Shown here piece after piece: positions 38,829 through 48,060 of a stretch of DNA of 64,000 nt (its first letter is position 1; the number at the start of each line of letters is the position of its first letter). Location: contig CAVVUF010000001.1 in assembly GCA_963751425.1 (NCBI GenBank), forward strand, positions 806,001 to 870,000, read 5' to 3'. The DNA is from CAVVUF01 sp963751425 (GTDB lineage Bacteria > Chloroflexota > Anaerolineae > Anaerolineales > UBA4823). Under the pieces are notes generated by a model. It saw nothing but the letters and a program-made list of their open reading frames with translations. It did no database searches and was not told where the DNA came from. A program made the position numbers and the translations under genes.

Positions 38829-39620
38829 ATGTCCAATATCGTCATGATATTTTCACCTCATCCCGATGATGCAGAATTTTTTGCGGGTGGGACGCTTGCA
38901 AAAATGATCCAGGAGGGTGCCAAAGCCTACATCGTGATCGTTACAGATGGCCGGGTTGGTTCATTTGAATATAACAGTCAAAGCCTGGTCTCGATCCGCG
39001 CCGAAGAAGCCCAGCAAGCTGCCCGGGTTTTAGGCGCTGAACCGCCGATCTTCCTCAATTACCCGGATATGGGATTGGATCTCCTCCCGCCGGGATTGCT
39101 TCGTGAGCAATTTATTCGCCTGATCAGGCAGTACAAACCCGATATTTTGATTGCTCAAGATGCTTTTAACGATTTTGAAGTCCATCCCGATCACCGTGCA
39201 GTTGCCTGGGCAGTCTCCGACGCCGTCAACAGTGCTGCGCTGCCTCTGGTGCATCCAGAGCATCTTTCTCAAGGCTTACAAACTCATTTCGTGAAAGAAA
39301 AATATTTTTACACAGAACAAATCGACAAAGCCGATAAAATTGTGGATGTCACCCAGACGATGAGCCTGAAGCTGGCCGCTCTGGTTGAGCATAAGAGCCA
39401 GATGAAGTTTCTCGTCGAGGATATCCTCCTTCAAGTTCAAGCCGCCGGGATCGACGCCAGGGCAATTGCTGGGGATGTTCTGAACGACCCTGCTGCTGCC
39501 GTGGGCTGGGCTTTACAGATCCAGGCCGCTCAGGCTGGGCAGAAAATAAATGCCCAATTTGGTGAAGCTTTCCGATATATGCGCTTCCATCCATTTATTG
39601 AAGGATTGATTAAATCATGA
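38829..39620 (+). CDS. PIG-L/LmbE-family zinc deacetylase
   Basis: A 263-residue N-acetylglucosaminyl deacetylase-like hydrolase. The zinc motif PHPDD is at residues 10-14 (FSPHPDDAEFFAGG), and a second HPDH lies near residue 120. Family members deacetylate N-acetyl sugars, including GlcNAc-inositol, bacillithiol precursors and antibiotic intermediates; the substrate here is unknown. AGAGGAG is five bases before the ATG. Its stop overlaps the next gene's ATG (4 bases), so transport and deacetylation may serve one compound, such as an N-acetylated sugar. Confidence 0.92.
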   Translation: MSNIVMIFSPHPDDAEFFAGGTLAKMIQEGAKAYIVIVTDGRVGSFEYNSQSLVSIRAEEAQQAARVLGAEPPIFLNYPDMGLDLLPPGLLREQFIRLIRQYKPDILIAQDAFNDFEVHPDHRAVAWAVSDAVNSAALPLVHPEHLSQGLQTHFVKEKYFYTEQIDKADKIVDVTQTMSLKLAALVEHKSQMKFLVEDILLQVQAAGIDARAIAGDVLNDPAAAVGWALQIQAAQAGQKINAQFGEAFRYMRFHPFIEGLIKS

Positions 39621-40921
39621 AAAAAAACACAAATTACCGCTGGTTTGTGATCTTCGTCTTTTTTCTGTTCATGCTTCTCCATCAGGCTGATAAGCTTTTA
39701 ATCGGTCCGATGACAAGCAAGATCATGGATGATTTCGGCATCACCATGACCCAGATGGGCGCGGTTTCTACGGGTGCTTTAATCGTTGGCGCCATCTTTT
39801 ATCCGCTCTGGGGATTTCTATATGACCGTTATTCTCGCTCCAAGCTGCTTGCGCTGGCCTCGTTTCTCTGGGGAGCGACCACCATGTTGAACGCAAAAGC
39901 GCGCACCTATGGACAATTTCTGATCACCCGTTCATCCACAGGCATCGATGACTCCAGTTATCCAGGTTTGTATAGTCTGGTCGCAGATTACTTCGGCCCT
40001 CAGGTACGCGGCAAAATCTATGGCTTTCTCCAGCTAACCGGCCCCTTGGGATACATGCTAGGCATGATCTTAGGCCTATTCTTGAGCGGCTCCCTGGGTT
40101 GGCGGGGAGTCTTTTATCTGACTGGCTCCCTGGGAATTTTGTTATCGTTTGTCATTTTCTTTGGCGTGAAAGAGCTGCCCCGTGGCCAAGGAGAACCCGA
40201 GCTGGCTGATCTCGAACAGATCGGACAGTTCAATTTCAAATGGCAGACTGCCGTGGATTTGTTCAAGAAACCCAGCTTGATTCTTTTATTTGCCCAGGGT
40301 TTCTTTGGCGTCTTTCCCTGGAATGCCATCACCTACTGGTTCTTTACCTACCTTGAAAAAGAGCGCAATTATTCAGAGAATACAGTATTCTCGACCATGA
40401 TCTTTGCGATCATTGTATTAGCGGCTGGGTACCCGATTGGCGGGGCGCTGGGAGATTATTTTTTCAAGCGTAACTTGCGCGGCAGGCTGATCGTCTCAAC
40501 CATCGGCGTGGTCATGGGAGCCATCCTGATGGCGATCACCCTGAATATTCCATTGGAAAATCAGGTTCTCTTCATGATTATGTTATGCCTGACCGCTCTC
40601 TTCATTCCCTTCGCTGCCGCGAATGTGCTCGCAACCATCTACGATATTACCCTGCCTGAGGTGCGCAGTACGGCCCAGGCAGTTGGCAGCTTCTTCGAAT
40701 CGGCTGGCGCGGCTCTCTCCCCCTTACTGGTCGGAATGATCGCGGATCAATCTTCTCTCAAAAACGCTTTTATGATTATCTGTATTTCCACCTGGGGGAT
40801 TTGTGCTTTCCTGTTCATTTTCACTTCATATCTTGCCCCAAAGGATATGCTGGTCCTTCGCAAACAGATGAAATTGCGGGCAGAGCAAACCCTGCCTGCG
40901 TCTGATAACCTGGTACAGTAA
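39617..40921 (+). CDS. MFS transporter
   Basis: A 434-residue major facilitator with 12 predicted membrane segments. Features include LLHQADKLLIGPM in the first helix, the loop motif YDRYSRSKLLALASFLWG and RSSTGIDDSSYPGLYSLVADYF, which resembles the organic-anion/sphingolipid-type MFS group. It is translationally coupled to the PIG-L gene. The substrate is unknown; an acylated or amino sugar is an inference from the neighbour. Confidence 0.88.
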   Translation: MKKNTNYRWFVIFVFFLFMLLHQADKLLIGPMTSKIMDDFGITMTQMGAVSTGALIVGAIFYPLWGFLYDRYSRSKLLALASFLWGATTMLNAKARTYGQFLITRSSTGIDDSSYPGLYSLVADYFGPQVRGKIYGFLQLTGPLGYMLGMILGLFLSGSLGWRGVFYLTGSLGILLSFVIFFGVKELPRGQGEPELADLEQIGQFNFKWQTAVDLFKKPSLILLFAQGFFGVFPWNAITYWFFTYLEKERNYSENTVFSTMIFAIIVLAAGYPIGGALGDYFFKRNLRGRLIVSTIGVVMGAILMAITLNIPLENQVLFMIMLCLTALFIPFAAANVLATIYDITLPEVRSTAQAVGSFFESAGAALSPLLVGMIADQSSLKNAFMIICISTWGICAFLFIFTSYLAPKDMLVLRKQMKLRAEQTLPASDNLVQ

Positions 40922-40939
40922 TATCTTCTAAAGGCGAGC

Positions 40940-42070
40940 ATGCGCATCCTCCAGATAGATCTCTCAAATCGCAAACAGATCCGTCAATTCCTGGATCTAC
41001 CTTTCAAGATTTATCGGCAAGTCCCACAATGGGTGCCTCCCTTGGAAATGGATGCGCGCCTGATGCTCGATCCGAAACGTCACCCATTCTACAAACATTC
41101 ACAGGCTGCTTTCTTTCTGGCTTTGGAAGATGCTCACCACCCGGTTGGACGGATCGCGGTGATCAATAACCGCAACTACAATGCCTACAATCATGAAAAA
41201 ACAGCTTTTTTCTACTTATTTGAATGCCAGGAGAATGCAGAGATTTCTCATACGCTTTTCCAGGCCGCCTTTGATTGGGCAAGGCAGCAAGACTTAAACA
41301 AAATGCTTGGTCCCAAAGGTTTTACAACCCTGGATGGGATGGGTTTGCTGGTAAAGGGCTTTGAACACCGCCCCGCCTTTGGTCAGCCATACAACCTCCC
41401 TTACTATGCCCATCTGATCGAAGGGGAGGGTTTTTTACCCAGTGAAGAAGTGGTCTCTGGATATTTGGACGCGCAGACGATCCATTTTCCAGATAAAATA
41501 CATCAAATGTCTGCTTTGATCCAGCAAAGAAAAGGATTGCATATCGCACATTTCAGAAAACGTCGTGACATCAAGCGCATCATCCCCCGCCTGAAAGAAA
41601 TGTATAATGAAGTGCTAACAGAGACAATCGGGAATGTGCCTTTGACCGATGACGAAGTAAATGCCATGGCAAACCAATTGCTTTGGTTTTCTGACCCTCG
41701 CCTGATTAAAATCATCATGAAAGAGAATGATCCGGTGGGTTTCTTGTTCGGTTATCCAGATATATCCGCCGCCCTGCAGCGCAGCAAAGGCAAGCTTTTC
41801 CCTCTTGGATGGGTCGACCTGCTCTTGGAACTAAGGCGGACGAAATGGATGAATATTAACGGCGCAGGCATCATCCCCAAGTACCGCGGCTTAGGTGGTA
41901 CAGCGATACTTTTCAGTGAAATGTACAAAAGCGTTGCTGAAAGCTCCTACCGCTTTGCCGACCTGGTCCAAATCGGATTGGAGAACGACAAAATGCTGCG
42001 CGAGCTGCGCGATTTAGGCATCGATTTTTATAAAGCTCATCGCATGTATGAGCGAGATTTCTTGAATTAG
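40940..42070 (+). CDS. GNAT-fold-like acetyltransferase homologue
   Basis: A 376-residue protein. The N-terminal segment has FKIYRQVPQWVPPLEMD and FFLALEDAHHPVGRIAVINN, and the C-terminal part has GAGIIPKYRGLGGTAILFSEM, which matches the acetyl-CoA-binding loop of GNAT enzymes. This two-part layout is common in uncharacterised bacterial proteins annotated as N-acetyltransferases. No signal peptide or membrane segment. AAAGGCGAG precedes the ATG. It lies 18 bases after the MFS gene, probably in the same transcript. Substrate unknown. Confidence 0.7.
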   Translation: MRILQIDLSNRKQIRQFLDLPFKIYRQVPQWVPPLEMDARLMLDPKRHPFYKHSQAAFFLALEDAHHPVGRIAVINNRNYNAYNHEKTAFFYLFECQENAEISHTLFQAAFDWARQQDLNKMLGPKGFTTLDGMGLLVKGFEHRPAFGQPYNLPYYAHLIEGEGFLPSEEVVSGYLDAQTIHFPDKIHQMSALIQQRKGLHIAHFRKRRDIKRIIPRLKEMYNEVLTETIGNVPLTDDEVNAMANQLLWFSDPRLIKIIMKENDPVGFLFGYPDISAALQRSKGKLFPLGWVDLLLELRRTKWMNINGAGIIPKYRGLGGTAILFSEMYKSVAESSYRFADLVQIGLENDKMLRELRDLGIDFYKAHRMYERDFLN

Positions 42071-42084
42071 AAAGGATTTTAACG

Positions 42085-42714
42085 ATGGCAAAAAATTATC
42101 TTGAAAACCTCCTTGGGGAAGGAGAACGGATTTTGTTAGCTGCCCGCCAGCACTGGTTCATCCTGGTCAGCTCAATCTTACTTGAGCTTTTCATCATCTT
42201 AATCGTTTTCGCCGGCACCATTGTAGCGGTTACCTTTGCGCCCGATCAGGTTTTGTTAATTTCAATCATCGGCTTTTTCCTGCTGCTCATTCCCCTCGCC
42301 AGTATGATTCATGATATCCTGGTGTGGTCGAACCACCAGTACATCGTGACCAATTGGCGAGTAATACAGGTTTCAGGCATCATTAACAAGAACGTAATTG
42401 ACTCGTCCCTTGAAAAGGTCAATGATGTCAAGATGACTCAATCCTTCTTTGGGCGTATCTTTGACTATGGCGATGTTGAGATCCTTACCGCCAGCGAATT
42501 GGGCGTAAATGCTTTCAAGCGCATCGTAGATCCGGTTCATTTCAAGACCGCCATGCTGAATGCCAAAGGCTCCTTAGAGCGGCGAGAAAACCAAACGAAA
42601 GCGCCCCCTGACATCACTGGAATTATCAGCCAATTGGATGAGCTGCGCAAACAGGGCCTCTTGACCGACGAAGAATTCCAGGCTAAGAAGACCGAATTGT
42701 TGTCGAAACTCTAA
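42085..42714 (+). CDS. Membrane PH-domain (bPH2) protein with SHOCT tail
   Basis: A 209-residue protein. Two membrane helices lie at about residues 18-45 and 50-72. A bacterial PH-like domain (DUF304 type) follows, including HQYIVTNWRVIQVSGIINK and the short-beta run EILTASELGVNAF. The last 33 residues (ISQLDELRKQGLLTDEEFQ) are a SHOCT oligomerisation motif. The role is unknown; such proteins are small membrane-associated adaptors. AAAGGA precedes the ATG, and the next gene starts at the base after its stop. Confidence 0.85.
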   Translation: MAKNYLENLLGEGERILLAARQHWFILVSSILLELFIILIVFAGTIVAVTFAPDQVLLISIIGFFLLLIPLASMIHDILVWSNHQYIVTNWRVIQVSGIINKNVIDSSLEKVNDVKMTQSFFGRIFDYGDVEILTASELGVNAFKRIVDPVHFKTAMLNAKGSLERRENQTKAPPDITGIISQLDELRKQGLLTDEEFQAKKTELLSKL

Positions 42715-43860
42715 ATGACTGCCTTCTTCCAATACGACCAGCTTACCTGGCCTGAGATCGATGCTCTGCCGCGGCATACTCCGCTGATCCTGCCTCTCGG
42801 CTCCGGGTACCCCTTCGATCGCCTGGCTGACGCCTTCAACAGTCCCGAACGAATTGGCATATTGCCTGCCTTTCCCTTCGGGTGGCGCGGCAGCGGCTTG
42901 CGCGTGGCAGACCATTTGTTGGGAGCTTGCCTGAAGAATTTGCTCGACAGCCTGCGCGAAGAAGGCTTTCGTCAGGTATTTGCCTTGACCCCCCAAGGCT
43001 TAGAGCTGGGCCTGGGAGGAAGCCACCTTGCCCTGCCTGTGCCTCAACAGGGCTTGCTTTCCTCAGATGCCCTGCCTCCTTCCAGCGAAAAAGACAAAGT
43101 CATCTTAATCCCCATCGGGCATACCGAGCAGCATGCTTACCATTTACCCATGTCCACAGACACTTTAATTATTAATGCCATCGCCCAGGGTACGGCTGCC
43201 GCCGACTCTCAACACGCTTTCACCCTCCCTGTCATGCCTTATGGCGTTAGCACGCACCGGCAGGCTTTTGCTGGAACCTTAAATGCCGGTGGCAGAGCCT
43301 TTGAAGATTTTTGGCTGGGTGTCATTGAGGTGCTCGTAAACCGCGGGTTTACCCGCTTTTACCTGCTGAGCGGTCACGGAGGAAATTCTTCATTCCTGGT
43401 AAACATCGTAAAATACGCTGGCGAACGGCACCGGCGGATTTTCTGTGCCACGGCATTTCTTTATCTATCCGGTCCTGAAGGTGTAGCAGCCTTGGAGAAA
43501 TTTCGCCGCTCGAAAATCGGCGGTATGGGGCATGCCTGCGAGCTTGAGACAGCCTTGATCTTACACCTGCGCCCCGATCTTGTTCATATGGAGCGCGTGG
43601 TTGATGAAACCGACTTTATCTCCACCCCATCCTATTACATGGATTGGGTTGAAGGTGGCGCGCTGGTAGCCAACCCACCTTGGGAGGATGATACCGCTAC
43701 AGGCGCTTATGGTGCTGGCAGCCTGGCGACAGCCGACCACGGAAAATTTTGGCTGGAGGCCGCCATTCAAGAGAAAGTCGGGCATGTCTCCGAAATTCAC
43801 GCCCAGCATTTCCGCCGAGAACAAAAGCGCTCTAGTGGTTTTGGTTTGTGGGGAAAATAG
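42715..43860 (+). CDS. Creatininase-family amidohydrolase with degenerate N-terminal repeat
   Basis: A 381-residue protein. The C-terminal 255 residues are a complete creatininase-like domain with IGHTEQHAYHLPMSTD (metal ligands Glu138, His140, Asp149), SGHGGN at 219-224 and GHACELETA near 272-280. Family members open small cyclic amides or act on pterin and riboflavin intermediates. The first 115 residues look like a shortened second copy: they open with the family's usual LTWPEIDALPR, continue ILPLGS without the E-Q-H ligands, then ILPAFPFG and LREEGFRQVFALTPQG where HGGN would be. The start ATG directly follows the stop of the preceding gene. Substrate unknown. Confidence 0.82.
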   Translation: MTAFFQYDQLTWPEIDALPRHTPLILPLGSGYPFDRLADAFNSPERIGILPAFPFGWRGSGLRVADHLLGACLKNLLDSLREEGFRQVFALTPQGLELGLGGSHLALPVPQQGLLSSDALPPSSEKDKVILIPIGHTEQHAYHLPMSTDTLIINAIAQGTAAADSQHAFTLPVMPYGVSTHRQAFAGTLNAGGRAFEDFWLGVIEVLVNRGFTRFYLLSGHGGNSSFLVNIVKYAGERHRRIFCATAFLYLSGPEGVAALEKFRRSKIGGMGHACELETALILHLRPDLVHMERVVDETDFISTPSYYMDWVEGGALVANPPWEDDTATGAYGAGSLATADHGKFWLEAAIQEKVGHVSEIHAQHFRREQKRSSGFGLWGK

Positions 43861-43893
43861 TCTTTTTTGAGGTAACCACGTTGTGCGATCTGC

Positions 43894-44994
43894 TTACGCA
43901 TTGAGATAATAGGTGTGGTAGGCATTCACACATGGATTTCCCCAGGCAATATGCATGGCACGCGAAGTCAGGTCGATTACCATGGCGTTGATCGTCTTCT
44001 CTCGGTCAAATGGGTCGATATCAAGATCGGCATGGTTGCAGATGGCGCTTGGGAAATTGATATGGTCGCGCTGAATTTCCTGTAATGACTTAAGGGTGTG
44101 TTTCCGGGTTTGTTTTAGCAAACGGATCGTCCGAAAATAGCGCACACGCGTCCCAATTAGCTCATCCGGCTCGCTTTCAATGGCTTGCATGCCCGGGTCG
44201 AGATAATGGTTGGTATGCGCAATATAATTATTTTCCGCATAAAGGATGCCAAACTTTCTCGCAGAGACTTCCACATTGAACATTTCACCGCTCTCTACTG
44301 CAATCAGGTGGTTATATCCCGCCGCCCGCCTGGGTAAAACCGCATTCCTGATAGCATCCGCCGGCGTCCGCGACGCCAGGACTGCTCGTGACACCACCAG
44401 GCGCGGGATCCCAATCCGGCTGTCAGTTGGATAAACCGAGTCACAGCACTGCGCAATTCCAAAGGCGTTAAAACCGATATTGGGGATCAAGCCTCCATAA
44501 GTCATCGCCAGGAAAGGAGGTTCGTCATCCGGTTCAGCGTGGATCAGGTAGACATCCGATTCATCTTCAGGCAGCCAATCTTCATTATGGGCTACCAGCA
44601 CATGCCCATCGGCTGTGTACTCTCCATTTACAGCAAAGCTGGTGCACTTGGTCAGGTGCAGGGCATCCATCGTCACCGCTTCCATCGCATTTAGGACTGC
44701 CAAATCATCGAAGGCCACATTGGCCCCCTGGGCAAGCCCCTCGATTTCATCAACATACTGAGGGTATCTTTCTTGGGCAAAGGGGATATATTTTCTGGCT
44801 TGAATCTTAGCCCCTTCCCAGGTGAGCTCTAAAACGGCATAAGTACTGCGGATTTGCTCCTGGGCATTATCCAGGCTGTGCTTGATTTGTTCCCTGGCAA
44901 ATTCCCCGACCTGCTGGCCCATCTCACAATGGCTGCCTTTAACATTTACCATAGGTGGCGGTGTGGCATGTACTGTCTCTTGCGATCCATTCAT
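43894..44994 (-). CDS. C45-family acyltransferase/peptidase (Ntn hydrolase)
   Basis: A 366-residue protein like acyl-CoA:6-aminopenicillanate acyltransferase. The predicted self-cleavage site and nucleophile is Cys117 in TKCTSFAV, followed by VLVAHNEDWLPED and a GFNAFGIAQCCDSVYPTD segment, as in the family. In fungi the enzyme acts in penicillin synthesis; bacterial members hydrolyse or transfer acyl groups on small amides, and substrates are mostly unknown. There is no signal peptide. GAGAGGG precedes the ATG. It is divergent from the GPH symporter gene. Confidence 0.85.
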   Translation of the reverse strand: MNGSQETVHATPPPMVNVKGSHCEMGQQVGEFAREQIKHSLDNAQEQIRSTYAVLELTWEGAKIQARKYIPFAQERYPQYVDEIEGLAQGANVAFDDLAVLNAMEAVTMDALHLTKCTSFAVNGEYTADGHVLVAHNEDWLPEDESDVYLIHAEPDDEPPFLAMTYGGLIPNIGFNAFGIAQCCDSVYPTDSRIGIPRLVVSRAVLASRTPADAIRNAVLPRRAAGYNHLIAVESGEMFNVEVSARKFGILYAENNYIAHTNHYLDPGMQAIESEPDELIGTRVRYFRTIRLLKQTRKHTLKSLQEIQRDHINFPSAICNHADLDIDPFDREKTINAMVIDLTSRAMHIAWGNPCVNAYHTYYLNA

Positions 44995-45028
44995 ATGCCC
45001 TCTCTTTCTTTACAATCTTTCTATGGAT

Positions 45029-45036
45029 ATTATAAT
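45029..45036. promoter_or_regulatory. Palindromic -10 element between C45 and GPH genes
   Basis: ATTATAAT again gives TATAAT on both strands. The same 12-mer ATTATAATTGAT occurs at 18741-18752. It lies 34 bases before the C45 start (minus) and about 58 before the symporter start (plus). Confidence 0.5.
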
Positions 45037-45094
45037 TGATGAAACCTGCCCTCCCGACTCAAACTAAGTGGAAAAGGAAAATATAGGAGAACAT

Positions 45095-46507
45095 ATGGCA
45101 ACTACCTCTTCAATCGAGAAACCTAAAGCTGTAAAATTGAGCTTCAGTTATAAAGTCATCTGGGGGATCGCGGCCCTGGGAACTTCATTGATCTCCGGCG
45201 TTTATGCGGCCTTACTGCCGATCTTCTACCAGGATTACCTCGGTTTATCAGCCAAATGGATTGGCATTGCTTCATTTGCCTATGCCATCTGGAATGCCAT
45301 CAACGACCCTTTGTTTGGCTATATCACTGACAGCACCCGTTCGAAACGCGGCAGACGTATTCCCTATATGCGTTATACCGCTCCATTCCTTGCTCTAACC
45401 TTTGTTCTGGTCTGGTTTGCCCCCGTAAAAGCTGGGCAGCAGGGTCTATTCTGGTGGATGCTGGTTACCATGCTGCTGTATGACACTTGTTATACCATCA
45501 TTGGCTTGGTTTATTCGGCTCTTCTCCCCGAAGTCAGCGAATCCGATGCGGAACGGAATGGTTTACAGATCTCATCTTCCTTATTTGGTTTGTTAGGTAC
45601 CCTATTGGGATTCCTCATCCCCGATTTTTTCCGCCCCAAAGCTGGCACCTCCCCTTCTTTCCTACCTCTTCAAATGGCTATGATCGTTATCGCAGTGATC
45701 GCCATGCTTCTGATCATGGCCACCACTTACAAAGTCAAGGAGCGTCCAGAATTTCACCTGGTTGACAAGCCTTTAAAGCTGATCGATTCTCTAAAATATA
45801 CCTTCTCATCCAAAGCTTTTTTATGGTTGGTCTTTGCAAATTTCATGTCGATCTTGATCAGTTCCATTGTAACAGGCAGTTTATTCTATGTTGCTGACTA
45901 TGTTCTGCAAGTTCCAACGATTTATTTATTGGCATGTTTATTCATTCCATTGATCATCGGTGTGCCGGTCACAAATCTGATCCGGCGCAGATTCGGAGTG
46001 GTAGGCGCGCAGCAGCTCCTATTAATCATCGCCGGGATAGGGTTGTTACTCATTATGATCGTCCCGGTCAACCTGATTTATGTATGTGTAGCCCTGGCAG
46101 GATTCGGTCTCTCTGGTCCTCAAACTTTGACGAACATTCTCTTTGCACAGGTAGCAGACGAAGATGAGCTGCATTCAGGGGTAAGGCGTGAAGGCGCTTT
46201 CTTTGGAATCAATGCCCTGATCACCAAGCCTGCCCAATCCATTGCCCTGGCATTATCGCCTTTTATCCTTGAAGCCACCGGCTTTATCACTCGCCAACAG
46301 AATCAAGGCGAAGTCTTCCTGGAACAGCCAGACAGCGCCATCTTGGGGATTAAGATCATTGTAGGGCTGATCCCCGGGATTGCCTTGCTGCTAGGCGCGT
46401 TGATCCTGACTCGTTACCCACTGCGCGGCCAATACCTGGCAGAAATACAGCAGCGCGTCCTGGAGCTGCATGCTAAAAAACATGCTGAGCTTACAAAACT
46501 GACCTAG
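45095..46507 (+). CDS. GPH-family (MFS) sugar:cation symporter
   Basis: A 470-residue, 12-helix transporter. Typical GPH motifs: AIWNAINDPLFGYITDSTRSKRGRRIPYMRY and QVADEDELHSGVRREGAFFG. It is more distant from the symporter at 33726 than a recent duplicate would be. I use the ATG at 45095 with AGGAG five bases upstream, rather than the in-frame GTG at 45068. It faces the fucosidase gene convergently, so a role in fucosylated oligosaccharide uptake is possible but unproven. Confidence 0.9.
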   Translation: MATTSSIEKPKAVKLSFSYKVIWGIAALGTSLISGVYAALLPIFYQDYLGLSAKWIGIASFAYAIWNAINDPLFGYITDSTRSKRGRRIPYMRYTAPFLALTFVLVWFAPVKAGQQGLFWWMLVTMLLYDTCYTIIGLVYSALLPEVSESDAERNGLQISSSLFGLLGTLLGFLIPDFFRPKAGTSPSFLPLQMAMIVIAVIAMLLIMATTYKVKERPEFHLVDKPLKLIDSLKYTFSSKAFLWLVFANFMSILISSIVTGSLFYVADYVLQVPTIYLLACLFIPLIIGVPVTNLIRRRFGVVGAQQLLLIIAGIGLLLIMIVPVNLIYVCVALAGFGLSGPQTLTNILFAQVADEDELHSGVRREGAFFGINALITKPAQSIALALSPFILEATGFITRQQNQGEVFLEQPDSAILGIKIIVGLIPGIALLLGALILTRYPLRGQYLAEIQQRVLELHAKKHAELTKLT

Positions 46508-46542
46508 GTAGAAGCCTTCTTTTTTTACTCCACCCAATAGTT

Positions 46543-46570
46543 CCTAAGATCGCTCGAATTGGTTCTTAGG
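46543..46570. other. Small hairpin between convergent symporter and fucosidase genes
   Basis: CCTAAGA (46543-46549) pairs with TCTTAGG (46564-46570) around a 14-base loop in the 110-base convergent gap. No suitable T-run follows in either direction. A T8 run at 46519-46526 lies upstream. Its function as a terminator is doubtful. Confidence 0.3.
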
Positions 46571-46617
46571 CAGTTTCAGCATCTTCTGGCTTTGGTGTGA
46601 TGCACAAGCCCATTGCA

Positions 46618-48060
46618 TTACCCTCGTTCGTCGTCTTTTTTAACCCGCTCATCGATAATCACGAGCAGGTCATTCTCCGCCTGGCGCCAATCAAGATTTG
46701 CTGGATCGCCCAACAAACGTATTTGAGTGTGTTCCACCGCCTTCAAACCCTGCAATCGGATCGATGGCCCTGGCGGGGTTCCGAGCAAAAAAGCATACAG
46801 ACTCCCGTCTTTCTGGGTAAAACGGACTGGCACCTCTCCAGCAGTTTCTTGGGCTGTCCCTTCTGCCCGCACCCAGGGTCTTGTGTCGAAGATTCCATCA
46901 CCGTTCACCTTCAACCAGCTTCCCAATCCTTTAACGCGTGCTAACTGAATAGGCGAGAGGCTGCCATCGGGCAGCGGTCCAATATTCAACAGCAAGTTGC
47001 CATTCTTGCTCACGATATCAATAAACTGTTGGACAAGGTCAGGTACAGTAATATAATCTTGTTCCTGTTCGTTTCGGTTATATCCGAAGGACCGGCCAAT
47101 TCCTCGCGTGGATTCCCATTTCCGAGATTCTACATCGCGGTACGTAGTATATTCCGGTGTCACGTAATCACAATGCCCCCTTCTATCCAGGGTAGAGGGC
47201 TTGTCGTTGGTCAAGACATTCATCATCATCCCTGACAGCCATTTTTTGAGAGGCTTGGCTCGGAAAAATCCAATCAGCGGTCCTAAACCTTTGAGAAACC
47301 GGTCATTTACCACGCCCTCAGGGAAACGATTGTAATACTCTGCAAACAGCTCTTCCACCTTGGCTTTATTGGGCATGCCGATATCATTCCACAAAACCTC
47401 TGGCTGATACCGGTCAATTAGCTCCCGCCAATGCCCCATGCAGTAGCGAGAATAATTTGCACTTTGTGGGACATTCACGAATAAATCTGCAATTTCCCGG
47501 ATCGGTGCAGGATTAAAAGTCCAATCCAAGCCACCAGAATAATATAAGCCCATATGCAAGCCCTGGCTGCGCACCGCAGAAGTCAGCTCACCCACAATGT
47601 CTCGGCTGGCGAAGTAATTGAGCTTGAATGGGTTTGGCTGTCGCGAAGGCCAAAGTAAGAAACCATCATGGTGCTTGGTCGTCAAGACCACATACCGGGC
47701 ACCGATCTCCTTGAAAAGACTTGCCCACTCACCCGGTTCCCATTTTTTGATTTCTTCGTTAAATGGGATGCTAAAATCTTCATACGCAAATCCAGCCCCA
47801 AAAGCCTGCTCATGGTACTTGCGCGATTGGCTTCCTTCCAGCTTAATATTGTTTTGGTACCACTCCGCATAAGGGCTTTCAAACAGTTGAGCTTCCCCTC
47901 GGCTCATCTGCTTCATAAGATCGACAATGGAATATCCCGCCGGTGCGAAGGCTGGGACAGAATACAAACCCCAATGGATAAATATCCCCAGCTTGGCATT
48001 TTGATACCATTCAGGGATTGGATGTTCCCGTAAGGACTGCAGCGTCGGTTGATACGTCAT
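46618..48060 (-). CDS. GH29 alpha-L-fucosidase
   Basis: A 480-residue enzyme that releases alpha-linked L-fucose by a retaining mechanism. The GH29 pattern is clear: AKLGIFIHWGLYSVPAF, TTKHHDGFLLWPSR, and EVLWNDIGMP with nucleophile Asp226. A C-terminal beta domain follows. There is no signal peptide, so it probably acts on imported oligosaccharides. It is the last of four minus-strand genes and its ATG is directly adjacent to the DUF3592 stop. Other GH29 specificities cannot be ruled out. Confidence 0.94.
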   Translation of the reverse strand: MTYQPTLQSLREHPIPEWYQNAKLGIFIHWGLYSVPAFAPAGYSIVDLMKQMSRGEAQLFESPYAEWYQNNIKLEGSQSRKYHEQAFGAGFAYEDFSIPFNEEIKKWEPGEWASLFKEIGARYVVLTTKHHDGFLLWPSRQPNPFKLNYFASRDIVGELTSAVRSQGLHMGLYYSGGLDWTFNPAPIREIADLFVNVPQSANYSRYCMGHWRELIDRYQPEVLWNDIGMPNKAKVEELFAEYYNRFPEGVVNDRFLKGLGPLIGFFRAKPLKKWLSGMMMNVLTNDKPSTLDRRGHCDYVTPEYTTYRDVESRKWESTRGIGRSFGYNRNEQEQDYITVPDLVQQFIDIVSKNGNLLLNIGPLPDGSLSPIQLARVKGLGSWLKVNGDGIFDTRPWVRAEGTAQETAGEVPVRFTQKDGSLYAFLLGTPPGPSIRLQGLKAVEHTQIRLLGDPANLDWRQAENDLLVIIDERVKKDDERG

